Origin: Erythrobacter sp.
Lineage (GTDB): Bacteria > Pseudomonadota > Alphaproteobacteria > Sphingomonadales > Sphingomonadaceae
Assembly: GCA_024642565.1 (NCBI GenBank)
Contig: JAHEAV010000011.1
Location: 29,320-80,566, forward strand
Reading direction: 5' to 3'
DNA: 51,247 bases
Made by a program: the position numbers and the translations under genes. The notes under the pieces were generated by a model that did no database searches, was not told the DNA's origin, and saw nothing but the letters and a program-made list of their open reading frames with translations. Each line of letters starts with the position of its first letter. The first letter of the stretch is position 1. Below, in pieces: positions 41,875-51,220 of this stretch.

Positions 41875-43416
41875 GTGTCCAATATCCGCCACGCCCTTTC
41901 GGTGAAGCGCGCCGATGACTTTGCCGCATGGTATCAGGAAGTGATCAGCGCCGCTGACATGGCTGAAGAATCCGGAGTACGCGGCTGCATGGTTATCAAA
42001 CCATGGGGCTATGGCATTTGGGAACGTATCCAACGCCTGATGGATGATCGGATCAAGGCCACCGGCCACGACAATTGCTATTTCCCGATCTTCATTCCCC
42101 TGTCCAATTTCGAACGCGAAGCGGCCCATGTTGAAGGCTTTGCCAAGGAAATGGCCGTGGTTACGCATCACCGCCTGATTGCTGACGGTAAGGGCGGGCT
42201 AATTCCCGATCCCGAAGCGAAGCTGGAAGAACCGCTTGTTGTTCGTCCAACCTCCGAAACTATCATCGGCGATGCCATGGCACGCTGGATCCAGAGCTGG
42301 CGCGATCTGCCGCTGCTGACCAACCAGTGGGCCAATGTCGTCCGGTGGGAAATGCGGACCCGCATGTTCCTGCGCACTAGCGAATTCCTGTGGCAGGAAG
42401 GGCATACGGCGCATGAAAACGCCGCAGATGCGCAGGAGCACACGCTGCGTATGCTCGAAGTTTATCGCGCCTGTGCAGAGGATGATCTGGCGATGCCGGT
42501 GATCGCCGGTGAAAAGCCGGAGAATGAGCGATTCCCCGGTGCAGTTGAAACCTGGTCCATCGAAGCGATGATGCAGGACGGAAAGGCACTACAGGCTGGC
42601 ACAAGCCATTATTTAGGTACCAATTTCGCCAAGGCATCCGGCATCCAATATCAGGATCGCGAAGGCGGTCAGCAATATTGCCATACCACCAGTTGGGGCG
42701 TCTCGACCCGGCTGATCGGCGGCGTGATCATGACGCATGGTGATGACGACGGTTTGCGCGTGCCACCGGCAATCGCCCCACACCAGGTGGTGATCCTGCC
42801 GATGCTGCGCGATCAGCCTGAGGATGCTGCACTGCTGGAGTATTGCGAAGCCCTGCGCGCGTCGATTTCCAGCCAGTTTGCCTTGGGCGAAAAGATCCGG
42901 GTCCTGCTCGACCGGAAGCCCGGCAAGGCTGCGACCAAGCGCTGGGACTGGGTCCGCAAGGGTGCGCCGGTGATCATTGAAGTTGGTGGCCGCGATATGG
43001 AATCGAAGGTTGTCAGCTTGCTGCGGCGTGACCGGCTCTGGGCTGAAAATGGCAAGCCGGACTTTGCGACACCGAGCCGCGATGAAGCCGCCGCTGCCAT
43101 GCCCGCAATGCTGGGCGACATCCAGCAATCGCTGTTCAATGAAGCGGCACAGCGTCGTGACGCCAATATAACCCGCGACGTCACGACGATGGATGCGCTG
43201 GCCGCTTTTTATGCCGACAACCAACGCTACCCTGGCTGGGTTGAAGTGCAATGGTCCAGACCAACCGGGGCAGCGCTGGATGCCGTGGTGGAAAAATTGA
43301 AGGCACTCAAGCTAACGGTCCGCAATGTTCCGCTTGGTGCCATGCCTGCCGACGGCGCCTGCATCTTCACTGGTGAACCGGCGGTTGAACGGATTTACGT
43401 CGCCCGGTCCTATTGA
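41875..43416 (+). CDS. proS: Proline--tRNA ligase, eukaryote/archaeal-like type
   Basis: ProRS charges tRNA-Pro. The 513-residue enzyme has the class II motifs (motif 2 NQWANVVRWEMRTRMFLRTSEFLWQEGHTAHENAADAQEH; motif 3 around TRLIGGVIMTHGDDDGLRVPPAIAPHQVVILPM) followed by the anticodon-binding domain. It lacks the INS editing domain of the long bacterial form and ends in a C-terminal tyrosine (IYVARSY), a mark of the eukaryote-like type in which the terminal residue reaches the active site. The start is GTG 41875, with AGGA seven bases before it. Confidence 0.95.
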   Translation: MSNIRHALSVKRADDFAAWYQEVISAADMAEESGVRGCMVIKPWGYGIWERIQRLMDDRIKATGHDNCYFPIFIPLSNFEREAAHVEGFAKEMAVVTHHRLIADGKGGLIPDPEAKLEEPLVVRPTSETIIGDAMARWIQSWRDLPLLTNQWANVVRWEMRTRMFLRTSEFLWQEGHTAHENAADAQEHTLRMLEVYRACAEDDLAMPVIAGEKPENERFPGAVETWSIEAMMQDGKALQAGTSHYLGTNFAKASGIQYQDREGGQQYCHTTSWGVSTRLIGGVIMTHGDDDGLRVPPAIAPHQVVILPMLRDQPEDAALLEYCEALRASISSQFALGEKIRVLLDRKPGKAATKRWDWVRKGAPVIIEVGGRDMESKVVSLLRRDRLWAENGKPDFATPSRDEAAAAMPAMLGDIQQSLFNEAAQRRDANITRDVTTMDALAAFYADNQRYPGWVEVQWSRPTGAALDAVVEKLKALKLTVRNVPLGAMPADGACIFTGEPAVERIYVARSY

Positions 43417-43470
43417 TCGGCGGCACGCATCCGCTTGTGTTTTGAACTTGCGCCCGCGACAAGTGGGGCC

Positions 43471-44811
43471 ATGAGAATCACGCCGACGATTGCCGCGCTT
43501 TTGCTTGCGGCTCCCCTCCATGCTCAGGATGCTCCCGCAGAACCTGTCTCCGAGAAGCGCTTGCGGGCGGATGTAGAGACGCTGGTCCGCTTTGGCACCC
43601 GCCATACTTTGTCCGTGCAAGACGATCCGGCGCGGGGAATTGGCGCGGCGCGCAAATGGGGGGAACATGAGTTTCGCTCTACCAGTAAGGCCTGCGGTGG
43701 ATGTCTCGAGATTGTCCTGCCTGAACGAATGGTCGAAGGTGGACGCATTCCCACACCTACCCGATTGGTCAATGTGGTGGCGATCCAGCGCGGCACGGAA
43801 AGGCCAAACGAGGTCGTAATCGTTCAGGGCCATATCGACAGCCGCGTGACGGATGTGATGGATTTCACCAGCGATGCGCCAGGGGCGAATGATGATGGTT
43901 CGGGCACTGCTTTGGTGCTCGAAGCAGCGCGCATCCTGTCACAGCGCAAATATCCGGCAACCATCGTCTATGCCTTGCTGTCGGGTGAAGAGCAGGGTCT
44001 CCATGGCGGGCGCTTGCTTGCCGATTACGCCAAGGCGCAAGGCTGGACCGTTAAGGCAGTGCTTAACAATGACATCGTCGGCGGATCCTGCGGTTCCGAC
44101 GGCTATTGCGATAATACCCATGTGCGCGTTTTCTCTGAAGGCTTGCGGGCAGATTCCACCACGGCATCCCGCGCCGCAATGGCCCGCGATGGTGGTGAGA
44201 ATGACAGTCCGGGACGCAATCTGTCGCGCTGGCTTGATAGTCTCGCCGCAGAAGATGCAAGCGGGCTCGACGTGCGTCAGATCTGGCGGACCGACCGAAT
44301 GGGCCGGGGTGGGGATCAGTTGCCGTTCCTTGAGAATGGCTATCCGGCGGTGCGTTTTTCCGTGGCGGTCGAGGATTACGAACACCAGCATCAGGATTTG
44401 CGGACCGAAAACGGCGTGAATTATGGCGACACCACCGATGAGATGGATTTTCCCTACCTCGCCAAAGTCACCCGGCTTAACGTGCGGGCACTAGACCGGC
44501 TGGCCCGATCGCCCATGCCGCCCTCGGCAAAGGCAGAGGCTGCCGTTCAGACCTTTACCGATATTTCCTGGAAGCCGGTGGCAGGGGCAAGCTTCTATGA
44601 GGTGTTTCAGCGATCAACCGATGGCCCCGATTGGGGCAATTCGATCCAGGTGATGACAGGAAACCTGGCCACCAGCACCCGACTGGCCGGAGTGCGCGGC
44701 GACGACTGGTTTTTCGGCGTTAGCGCCTGCAATTCAGACGATGTTTGCAGCCCCATATCCAGCGCTGTGCCTGGCGGAGCGTTCGCGCCATTGCCCCAAG
44801 CTGCGGAATAA
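43471..44811 (+). CDS. Secreted M28 family aminopeptidase
   Basis: The 446-residue enzyme has a signal peptide (MRITPTIAALLLAAPLHAQ) and the two-zinc M28 peptidase core. VIVQGHIDSR gives the first His and the Asp ligand, PGANDDGSGTALVLEAAR the bridging Asp, ALLSGEEQGLHGG the catalytic Glu with its neighbour, AVLNNDIVGG an Asp, and YEHQHQDLRTENG the last His. The C-terminal 90 residues (FTDISWKPVAGASFYEVFQRS...FFGVSACNSDDVCSP) look like a fibronectin III-type domain. Two cysteine pairs (CGGC, CGSDGYC) may form disulfides. It should release N-terminal amino acids outside the cytoplasm. ATG 43471 is chosen for the signal peptide. Confidence 0.9.
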   Translation: MRITPTIAALLLAAPLHAQDAPAEPVSEKRLRADVETLVRFGTRHTLSVQDDPARGIGAARKWGEHEFRSTSKACGGCLEIVLPERMVEGGRIPTPTRLVNVVAIQRGTERPNEVVIVQGHIDSRVTDVMDFTSDAPGANDDGSGTALVLEAARILSQRKYPATIVYALLSGEEQGLHGGRLLADYAKAQGWTVKAVLNNDIVGGSCGSDGYCDNTHVRVFSEGLRADSTTASRAAMARDGGENDSPGRNLSRWLDSLAAEDASGLDVRQIWRTDRMGRGGDQLPFLENGYPAVRFSVAVEDYEHQHQDLRTENGVNYGDTTDEMDFPYLAKVTRLNVRALDRLARSPMPPSAKAEAAVQTFTDISWKPVAGASFYEVFQRSTDGPDWGNSIQVMTGNLATSTRLAGVRGDDWFFGVSACNSDDVCSPISSAVPGGAFAPLPQAAE

Positions 44812-44859
44812 GCCGCCGCCGCCATTGCCCGCAGCGGCCCCAGCCGCCATAGGCAGGCG

Positions 44860-47142
44860 ATGGCCCGACCCCCACAGAAATTCGCGCCGGGCATGCCCTC
44901 CCGCGATCAGATCCTCGAATTTATCCAATCAGCCGATTCCCTTGCTGGAAAGCGAGAGATTGCCAAGGCCTTCGGTCTGAAAGGGCAGGAGAAAATTGCG
45001 CTCAAGAAATTGCTCAAGGATATGGCCGAAGAAGGGCTGATCGACGGCAAAAAGACGGCCTATCACCGGATGGGCGGGGTTCCGAAAGTGACAGTGCTGC
45101 GCGTAATGGCCATCGAAGATGGCGAAGCTCTGGCCATTCCTGACAGCTGGCAGCCCGATGACGCGACACCGCCTCCGCGATTACGCGTCATGGAAAGCCG
45201 GAAAAAAGGTGGCCCCAGGCAAGCTGCACTACGAGTGGGCGACCGGATTCTGGCGCGAACTGAACAGGCCGGCAACGGATGGCTGGCCCATGTAATGAAG
45301 AAGCTCCCCGCGCGTACTGAAGGGCTCATGGGGGTGGTTGAAGTTGATACCGCAGGCAAGGCATGGCTGGCTCCGGTCGACAAACGCGTACGGCAATCAA
45401 CACTGATCAGTGATCTCGGCGGCGCGGAAGCAGGCCAGTTGGTTATGGCCGAACCCGCCGGGAAGTCGCCACGGTCCGGCGTGAAAATCATAGAGGTGCT
45501 GGGAGATCCTCTCGCACCGCGCAGTTTCAGCCTGATTGCCATTTCCAAGCACGGTATTCCCAACGTGTTTTCGGAGGAGACCCTTGCCGAAGCCGAACTG
45601 GCCGCGAAACTGCCGCTCTTGCCCGAAAAGCGCGAAGACCTGCGGCACTTGCCGATCGTTGCAATCGATCCAGCCGATGCTCGTGACCATGACGACGCCA
45701 TATGGGCCGAACCTGACGGCAGTGGCGGATTCCGGGCCGTCGTGGCTATCGCGGATGTATCCTATTACGTCCGCCCTGGCGGTGCATTGGATCGTGAGGC
45801 ACGCAAGCGTGGTAATTCGGTGTATTTCCCCGATCGCGTAGTGCCGATGCTGCCCGAAGTGCTGAGCGCCGATGTCTGTTCGCTGCGTCAGGGAGAAGAC
45901 CGGGCGGCAATGGCCTGCCACATGGTGATTTCCTCCAGCGGCAAATTGACAAGCTGGCGTTTTACCCGTGCCATCGTGCGGATTGATGAAGTCATCGCCT
46001 ATGAAGAAGCCCAGGCGCGGATTGATGGCGGGGACGAAGCGCCGAACCTGCGCAGCCTGTGGGAATGTTGGGCGGCGCTTCACAAAGCAAGGACTGAACG
46101 CGACCCGTTGGAGCTTGAGCTGCCCGAACGACGGGTCATGCTCGATGATCAGGGCAAAATTGCAGAAATCGCGATCCGCGAAAGGCTCGATGCGCATCGC
46201 GTAGTGGAAGAGTTCATGATTGCCGCCAATGTCGCCGCGGCAAAGGCACTGGAAAGCAAAACTGCACCGGTTGTCTACCGGATCCATGAACCGCCAAGCC
46301 GTGAAAAACTGGTCGCCTTGCGCGAATATCTGGCGAGTTTTGGCCGCAAGTTGGCACTGGGCCAGGTGATAACCCCAAGCCTGTTCAACCGGATGCTGAA
46401 AGACGTAACCGACGAAACTGAAAAGGCGCAGGTAATGGAAGCGGTTCTGCGCAGCCAGACGCAAGCCTATTACGGACCGGCCAATGCCGGCCATTTTGGC
46501 CTTTCGCTCGGTTCCTATGCGCATTTCACATCCCCTATCCGCCGCTATGCCGATCTGCTGGTCCACCGCGCACTGGTTGACGCATTTCAGCTTGAGCAAC
46601 CCAAACCGAAACCGCCCTTGCAACCGCTTTCAGGCCTGTCGGACCGTGATCGCGGCGATCTTTCCAAGATTGCTGATGCAATCAGTCAGACCGAGCGCAG
46701 AGCGATGGAAGCCGAACGCGATACGATTGATCGCTACGTGGCCGCATGGCTCTCCGGCCGAGTGGGGGAAACCTTCGAAACCCGGATCACGGGCGTGCAA
46801 AGCTTTGGCTTTTTTGCCACCATCGTCGGTTTGGGCGGTGATGGTCTCGTGCCTGTTTCGACGCTGGGTTCAGACTATTTTCGTTATGATGAAGCGGCGC
46901 GTGCACTGGTCGGGGAACGATCAGGGACACGGTTCGACACCGGTCAAAAGCTTGAACTGAAGCTGGCCGAAGCCAATGCCCTGACCGGCGCGCTCAAGTT
47001 TGAGCTGCCCGGCACGGAAGGCAAGCGGATCGAGCCGCGCGGAAACCGGGACGATGGCAAAGCGCCAAAGCCGGGTAAATTTCGAAGCGGGCCGCGTGGT
47101 CGCCCTGCCAACATCCGGCACCAGGGCCGCAAGAAACGTTAG
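44860..47142 (+). CDS. rnr: Ribonuclease R
   Basis: RNase R is a processive 3'-5' exoribonuclease that degrades structured RNA. The 760-residue protein begins with a helix-turn-helix-like segment (SRDQILEFIQSADSLAGKREIAKAFGLKGQEKIALKKLLKDMAEEGLI). Cold-shock OB domains and the RNB catalytic domain follow (LPIVAIDPADARDHDDAIW with the metal-binding aspartates; HFTSPIRRYADLLVHRAL). An S1 domain (GETFETRITGVQSFGFFATI) and a basic tail end it, as in RNase R and unlike RNase II. It starts 48 bases after the peptidase gene; AGGCAGG sits just before the ATG. Confidence 0.95.
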   Translation: MARPPQKFAPGMPSRDQILEFIQSADSLAGKREIAKAFGLKGQEKIALKKLLKDMAEEGLIDGKKTAYHRMGGVPKVTVLRVMAIEDGEALAIPDSWQPDDATPPPRLRVMESRKKGGPRQAALRVGDRILARTEQAGNGWLAHVMKKLPARTEGLMGVVEVDTAGKAWLAPVDKRVRQSTLISDLGGAEAGQLVMAEPAGKSPRSGVKIIEVLGDPLAPRSFSLIAISKHGIPNVFSEETLAEAELAAKLPLLPEKREDLRHLPIVAIDPADARDHDDAIWAEPDGSGGFRAVVAIADVSYYVRPGGALDREARKRGNSVYFPDRVVPMLPEVLSADVCSLRQGEDRAAMACHMVISSSGKLTSWRFTRAIVRIDEVIAYEEAQARIDGGDEAPNLRSLWECWAALHKARTERDPLELELPERRVMLDDQGKIAEIAIRERLDAHRVVEEFMIAANVAAAKALESKTAPVVYRIHEPPSREKLVALREYLASFGRKLALGQVITPSLFNRMLKDVTDETEKAQVMEAVLRSQTQAYYGPANAGHFGLSLGSYAHFTSPIRRYADLLVHRALVDAFQLEQPKPKPPLQPLSGLSDRDRGDLSKIADAISQTERRAMEAERDTIDRYVAAWLSGRVGETFETRITGVQSFGFFATIVGLGGDGLVPVSTLGSDYFRYDEAARALVGERSGTRFDTGQKLELKLAEANALTGALKFELPGTEGKRIEPRGNRDDGKAPKPGKFRSGPRGRPANIRHQGRKKR

Positions 47143-47151
47143 GCTGCCGGA

Positions 47152-47604
47152 TCAGGCAAGCCGGTCAATATCTTCGCTCGTGAAGGAACCGGGGACAATA
47201 TAGAGCGGGCAGGGCAACTGCCCGGCATGGCTGGAAAAATGCGCCACCAACGGATTGTTTGCGCCATCCGCCGACACGCCCAGCACCAAGGCAGCGACTT
47301 CGCGGTGTTCGGCCAGATATTCCTTGATCACAGCTTGGCCTTCGCCAGCCTTGACGGCGATAACCGGCATCTTGCCGCTATCGGCAAACAGACTTCCGGC
47401 GGCGCTGCTGGCAAGAATTTCTGCACGGTCGTGGGCTTCTTGTTCGATCGTTGCCTGCACCCCGCCAAAGGCATTGAAGCTGGGCTTGGGCACCAGGGCA
47501 AGGATGTGGACCGCACCTCCGCTGGACAATGCGCGGCGCGAGGCAAAGCGAAGCGCAGTGCGCGCTTCGTCTGTTTCGTCCATGATCACAAGATAAACGC
47601 GCAT
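47152..47604 (-). CDS. Universal stress protein family (UspA-like)
   Basis: The 150-residue protein has the Usp fold: RVYLVIMDETDEARTALRFASRRALSSGGAVHILALV at the start and a C-terminal part AALVLGVSADGANNPLVAHFSSHAGQLPCPLYIVPG. The usual ATP-binding G-2x-G-9x-G(S/T) is only partly kept (GVSADG...HFSSHAG), so nucleotide binding is doubtful. It starts at ATG 47604 with GGGGG about nine bases upstream. It is convergent with rnr (9 bases apart) and divergent from the dehydrogenase E2 gene. Confidence 0.85.
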   Translation of the reverse strand: MRVYLVIMDETDEARTALRFASRRALSSGGAVHILALVPKPSFNAFGGVQATIEQEAHDRAEILASSAAGSLFADSGKMPVIAVKAGEGQAVIKEYLAEHREVAALVLGVSADGANNPLVAHFSSHAGQLPCPLYIVPGSFTSEDIDRLA

Positions 47605-47721
47605 GCAAAGTCCCCCTTACGCACTATCCGATGAAATCGTATTCGGTGCAAGAACCTTGCCCGAACCGGTCAAATTGGTCAGAGGTACTTTACGACAATC
47701 AACAGGACTCCGCTCTTACCC

Positions 47722-49002
47722 ATGCCCACGCCCATCAAGATGCCCGCCCTGTCCCCAACGATGGAAGAAGGCACGCTCGCGCGCTGGCTCGTCAAAGAAG
47801 GCGATACCGTCAATTCTGGTGACGTCATGGCCGAAATCGAAACCGACAAGGCGACGATGGAATTCGAAGCGGTGGATGAAGGTGTAATCGTCAGCATCGC
47901 CGTTCCCGAGGGAACAGAGGGCGTAAAGGTCGGAACAATTATCGCCACTCTGGCGGGGGAAGATGAAGATCCCGAAGCGGCCAAGGCTGCACCTGAGCAA
48001 CCGGCAGCAAAGGCGGCAACCGCGCAGGATATCGCACCTGCCCCTTCACCTGCTACACCGGCACCGGCTGCGAAGCCTGCGCCCGCCGCGGCAACTGGCG
48101 ACCGCGTAATTGCCTCGCCGCTTGCCAAGCGGATTGCCGAACAGAAGGGTATCGACCTTTCCGGAGTTACCGGGAGCGGCCCCAATGGCAGAATCGTGAA
48201 GGCCGATGTTGCCGGTGCGCCGGTTGGTGACTCGGTCACCCAAGCGGCCCCGACTGCCCCTGCTATCGCTGCATCTGCACCGGCTGCGGCAACCACCATC
48301 CCCGATTTCGGCATTCCGCATGAAGACGAAAAGCTGAACAACATCCGCAAAACCATTGCCCGCCGCCTGACCGAAGCAAAGCAGACGATTCCGCATATCT
48401 ACCTCACCGTGGATGTGCAGCTCGATGCGCTGTTGAAATTGCGCGGCGAACTCAATGCCGCGCTTGAGCCGCAGGGTATCAAGCTTTCGGTCAATGATCT
48501 GCTGATCAAGGGGCTGGCCAAGGCGCTGTTGCAAGTTCCGTCCTGCAATGTTGCCTTTGCGGGCGACAGCCTGCGCAAATACAGCCGCGCGGATATTTCT
48601 GTGGCGGTGGCGGCTCCCAGTGGCCTGATCACCCCGATCATTGTCGATGCCGGGGCAAAATCGGTTTCGGCGATCTCTGCCGAGATGAAAGAACTGGCGG
48701 GCAAGGCACGCGACGGCAAGTTGCAGCCGCATGAATATCAGGGCGGCACTGCCAGCCTCAGCAATCTGGGGATGTTCGGGATCAAACAATTTGATGCGGT
48801 AATCAACCCGCCACAAGCGATGATCCTGGCCGTCGGAACGGGCGAGAAACGCCCTGCTGTGATCGACGGCGCGCTTGGCGTCGCCACCATGATGAGCGCC
48901 ACCGGCAGTTTTGACCACCGTGCGATAGACGGTGCGGATGGCGCGCAACTGATGCAGGCATTCCAGCAAATCGTGGAGAACCCGCTGGGCCTGGTGGCCT
49001 GA
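47722..49002 (+). CDS. pdhC: Dihydrolipoamide acetyltransferase, pyruvate dehydrogenase E2
   Basis: E2 transfers the acetyl group from lipoamide to CoA and forms the core of the pyruvate dehydrogenase complex. The 426 residues comprise one lipoyl domain ([43 protein letters not shown], lipoyl lysine K43) and an Ala/Pro linker. The E3-binding domain ([33 protein letters not shown]), a second linker and the catalytic domain with [14 protein letters not shown] (H399, D403) complete it. The E1 genes are not here, a split arrangement. lpdA follows three genes on, which supports assignment to pyruvate rather than 2-oxoglutarate dehydrogenase. Confidence 0.93.
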   Translation: MPTPIKMPALSPTMEEGTLARWLVKEGDTVNSGDVMAEIETDKATMEFEAVDEGVIVSIAVPEGTEGVKVGTIIATLAGEDEDPEAAKAAPEQPAAKAATAQDIAPAPSPATPAPAAKPAPAAATGDRVIASPLAKRIAEQKGIDLSGVTGSGPNGRIVKADVAGAPVGDSVTQAAPTAPAIAASAPAAATTIPDFGIPHEDEKLNNIRKTIARRLTEAKQTIPHIYLTVDVQLDALLKLRGELNAALEPQGIKLSVNDLLIKGLAKALLQVPSCNVAFAGDSLRKYSRADISVAVAAPSGLITPIIVDAGAKSVSAISAEMKELAGKARDGKLQPHEYQGGTASLSNLGMFGIKQFDAVINPPQAMILAVGTGEKRPAVIDGALGVATMMSATGSFDHRAIDGADGAQLMQAFQQIVENPLGLVA

Positions 49003-49006
49003 TCCG

Positions 49007-49390
49007 ATGCGGGATCCCTTAATCCGCGCTACCGCAATGCCGGCTGACACCAATCCTTACGGCGGGGTGTTCGGCGGGTGGTTGATGAGTCAGATGGCGC
49101 TCGGTGCGGGCGCGCTCGCAAGCCGGGTGGGGCGGGGCAAGGCCGTGGTCGTCTCTGCCAGCGATTTCACATTCCCCGGCGCGATGGCCGTGGGGGATGA
49201 ATTGTCCGTCTATGCCGAAGTCGCCGTGAAGGGCACCACGTCCCTCACCATCACTGCGGAGGCCATCGCGAGAGAGCGCAATGGCGAAGCGACCATCAAA
49301 GTGGCGCAAGGTACGTTCAAATTCGTGCTTCTCGATGACGCAAACAGGCCGCGTTCCGTGGCAGCAGCAGCAGAGGAAGGGGCGCTATGA
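49007..49390 (+). CDS. Hotdog-fold acyl-CoA thioesterase
   Basis: The 127-residue protein matches the YciA/acyl-CoA hydrolase branch of hotdog thioesterases: AMPADTNPYGGVFGGWLMSQMALGAGALASRVGRGKAVVVSASDFTFPGAMAVGDELSVYAEV, with the catalytic aspartate in PADTNP. It hydrolyses acyl-CoA to free acid and CoA in the cytoplasm. It starts four bases after the E2 gene and overlaps the next gene by four bases (49387-49390), so it is probably co-translated with them; a CoA-recycling link to the pyruvate dehydrogenase complex is an inference. Confidence 0.88.
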   Translation: MRDPLIRATAMPADTNPYGGVFGGWLMSQMALGAGALASRVGRGKAVVVSASDFTFPGAMAVGDELSVYAEVAVKGTTSLTITAEAIARERNGEATIKVAQGTFKFVLLDDANRPRSVAAAAEEGAL

Positions 49391-49785
49391 TTGTCTTCGC
49401 TGCACCTTTGTTGTTATCCGCAGCCACCGCAGCGACAGCAACAGAGCCGGTTCGCGCCCCGATGGTCGGCCTTGAGGGTCCAGAGGCAGATGCTTGCCCT
49501 GGTATTGGTCGCGTCAATGGATTGGAGCCCCGCAGGGGCGATCTCCTCCGTGTTCGCTCCGAAGCCAGCGAAATTGCGACGGTAACCGATGAGCTAAAGG
49601 TATCGACCCTGGTCTGGCTGTGTGAAGCTGACGAAGGCTGGCAGGGCATCGTTTATCCCAAGGGCGAGCACCAGGATCTCGGCGATTGCCGCGTCAGCAG
49701 CGCACTTGCCGCGCCAGAAGAGTATAAAGGCCCATGCCAATTTGGCTGGGTTCAGGCAAAATATATAGAGCTTGTAGCAGGTTAA
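49387..49785 (+). CDS. Secreted SH3-like protein of unknown function
   Basis: The 132-residue protein starts with a signal peptide (MIVFAAPLLLSAATAATA). The mature part looks like a bacterial SH3 domain: PRRGDLLRVRSEASEIATVTDELKVSTLVWLCEADEGWQGIVY, then CRVSS and GPCQFGWVQAKYIELVAG. Four cysteines could form two disulfides in the periplasm. I do not recognise a named family. Its position between a thioesterase and lpdA, with a 4-base overlap to the former, is probably transcriptional convenience rather than a functional link. Confidence 0.78.
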   Translation: MIVFAAPLLLSAATAATATEPVRAPMVGLEGPEADACPGIGRVNGLEPRRGDLLRVRSEASEIATVTDELKVSTLVWLCEADEGWQGIVYPKGEHQDLGDCRVSSALAAPEEYKGPCQFGWVQAKYIELVAG

Positions 49786-49810
49786 GCGGCAAGCTTCAGA
49801 TGGAGTTGAT

Positions 49811-51220
49811 ATGGCTGTCCAATATGATGTGATCGTTCTTGGTTCCGGCCCCGGCGGCTATGTCGCCGCGATCCGCTGTGCGCAGCTGGGTCTAAAAACC
49901 GCGATTGTCGAGCGGGAGAATTTAGGCGGCATTTGCCTGAACTGGGGCTGCATCCCGACCAAGGCGCTGCTGCGTTCGGCGGAAATCTTCCACTACATGC
50001 AACACGCCAAGGATTATGGTCTGGTTGCCAAGGAAATAGAGGCCGATCTTGATGCAGTGGTGAAACGTTCGCGCGGGGTGGCCAAGCAGCTGAACCAGGG
50101 CGTTACCCATCTGATGAAGAAGAATAAAATTGCCGTCCATATGGGGGAGGGGTCCTTGACAGGTGCCACCAGCCTGACGGTGAAGGGCGAAAAGGGTGAG
50201 GAACAGCTAACCGCCAAGCATGTCATTGTCGCCACCGGCGCCCGCGCCCGCGATTTGCCATTCGCTCCGGCGGATGGTTCGCGCATCTGGACCTATCGCC
50301 ACGCCATGGTGCCCGCCGAAATGCCGAGCAAACTGCTGGTCATCGGTTCCGGAGCCATTGGTATCGAATTCGCCAGCTTCTACAATGATATGGGCGCGGA
50401 AGTTACCGTTGTCGAAATGCTCGACCGGATCGTGCCGGTGGAAGATGCCGATGTATCCGCCTTCCTCGAAAAATCGCTGACCAAGCAGGGGATGAAGATT
50501 CTCACCGGCACCGGGTTGGAAGATCTGAAGGCCACGCCCAAAGGCGTTACGGCCAAGATCAAGGGCAAGGACGGGAAAGTTACGTCGGAGGAATTCAGTC
50601 ACGCCATCGTGGCCATTGGTATTCAGCCCAACACCGAGAATATCGGGCTGGAAAAGCTGGCCGAGATGGATCGCGGGTTCATCCAGATCGACCCCTATGG
50701 CCGTACCCGGTCAAAGGGCCTGTGGGCCATCGGTGACTGTGTTCCCGGCCCTTGGCTGGCCCATAAGGCGAGCCATGAAGGGGTAACCGCCGCAGAATCC
50801 ATCGCTAAGGAACTGGGCAATGCCGACGTCCATCCCCATCCGCTGGACCGCAACGCAATCCCTGGCTGCACCTATTGCCACCCCCAGGTGGCAAGCGTGG
50901 GTATGACCGAAGCCAAGGCCAAGGAAGCCGGCTTCACCGTGAAGGTTGGCAATTTTCCCTTTATCGGCAACGGCAAGGCGATCGCTTTGGGCGAAGCTGA
51001 AGGTTTTATCAAAACCGTGTTCGATGCCAAAACCGGCGAGCTATTGGGCGCCCACATGATCGGCGCCGAGGTTACCGAGCTGATCCAGGGCTATACCGTT
51101 GGTAAGGTGCTGGAGACAACCGAAGCCGAATTGATGGGCACGATCTTCCCGCACCCCACGCTAAGCGAAATGATGCATGAAAGCGTACTCGCCGCCTATG
51201 GCAAGGCGCTGCATATCTAG
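49811..51220 (+). CDS. lpdA: Dihydrolipoyl dehydrogenase (E3)
   Basis: E3 reoxidises the dihydrolipoyl groups of E2 with FAD and NAD+. The 469-residue protein has the FAD fold (DVIVLGSGPGGYVAAIRCAQLG) and the redox disulfide in GGICLNWGCIPTKALL (C42, C47). The NAD fold follows (LLVIGSGAIGIEFASFYNDMGAEVTVVEM), then the second FAD motif (GLWAIGDCVPGPWLAHKASHEG) and the dimer interface with HPTLSE (H448, E453). GGAG precedes ATG 49811 by five bases. It ends the pdhC cluster. The last 27 bases of the window after it contain no recognisable feature. Confidence 0.96.
   Translation: MAVQYDVIVLGSGPGGYVAAIRCAQLGLKTAIVERENLGGICLNWGCIPTKALLRSAEIFHYMQHAKDYGLVAKEIEADLDAVVKRSRGVAKQLNQGVTHLMKKNKIAVHMGEGSLTGATSLTVKGEKGEEQLTAKHVIVATGARARDLPFAPADGSRIWTYRHAMVPAEMPSKLLVIGSGAIGIEFASFYNDMGAEVTVVEMLDRIVPVEDADVSAFLEKSLTKQGMKILTGTGLEDLKATPKGVTAKIKGKDGKVTSEEFSHAIVAIGIQPNTENIGLEKLAEMDRGFIQIDPYGRTRSKGLWAIGDCVPGPWLAHKASHEGVTAAESIAKELGNADVHPHPLDRNAIPGCTYCHPQVASVGMTEAKAKEAGFTVKVGNFPFIGNGKAIALGEAEGFIKTVFDAKTGELLGAHMIGAEVTELIQGYTVGKVLETTEAELMGTIFPHPTLSEMMHESVLAAYGKALHI

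Noticed and set aside
45397-46623. A 408-codon open frame antisense to rnr.
   Set aside because: It lies wholly within the conserved RNase R gene and has no motif.
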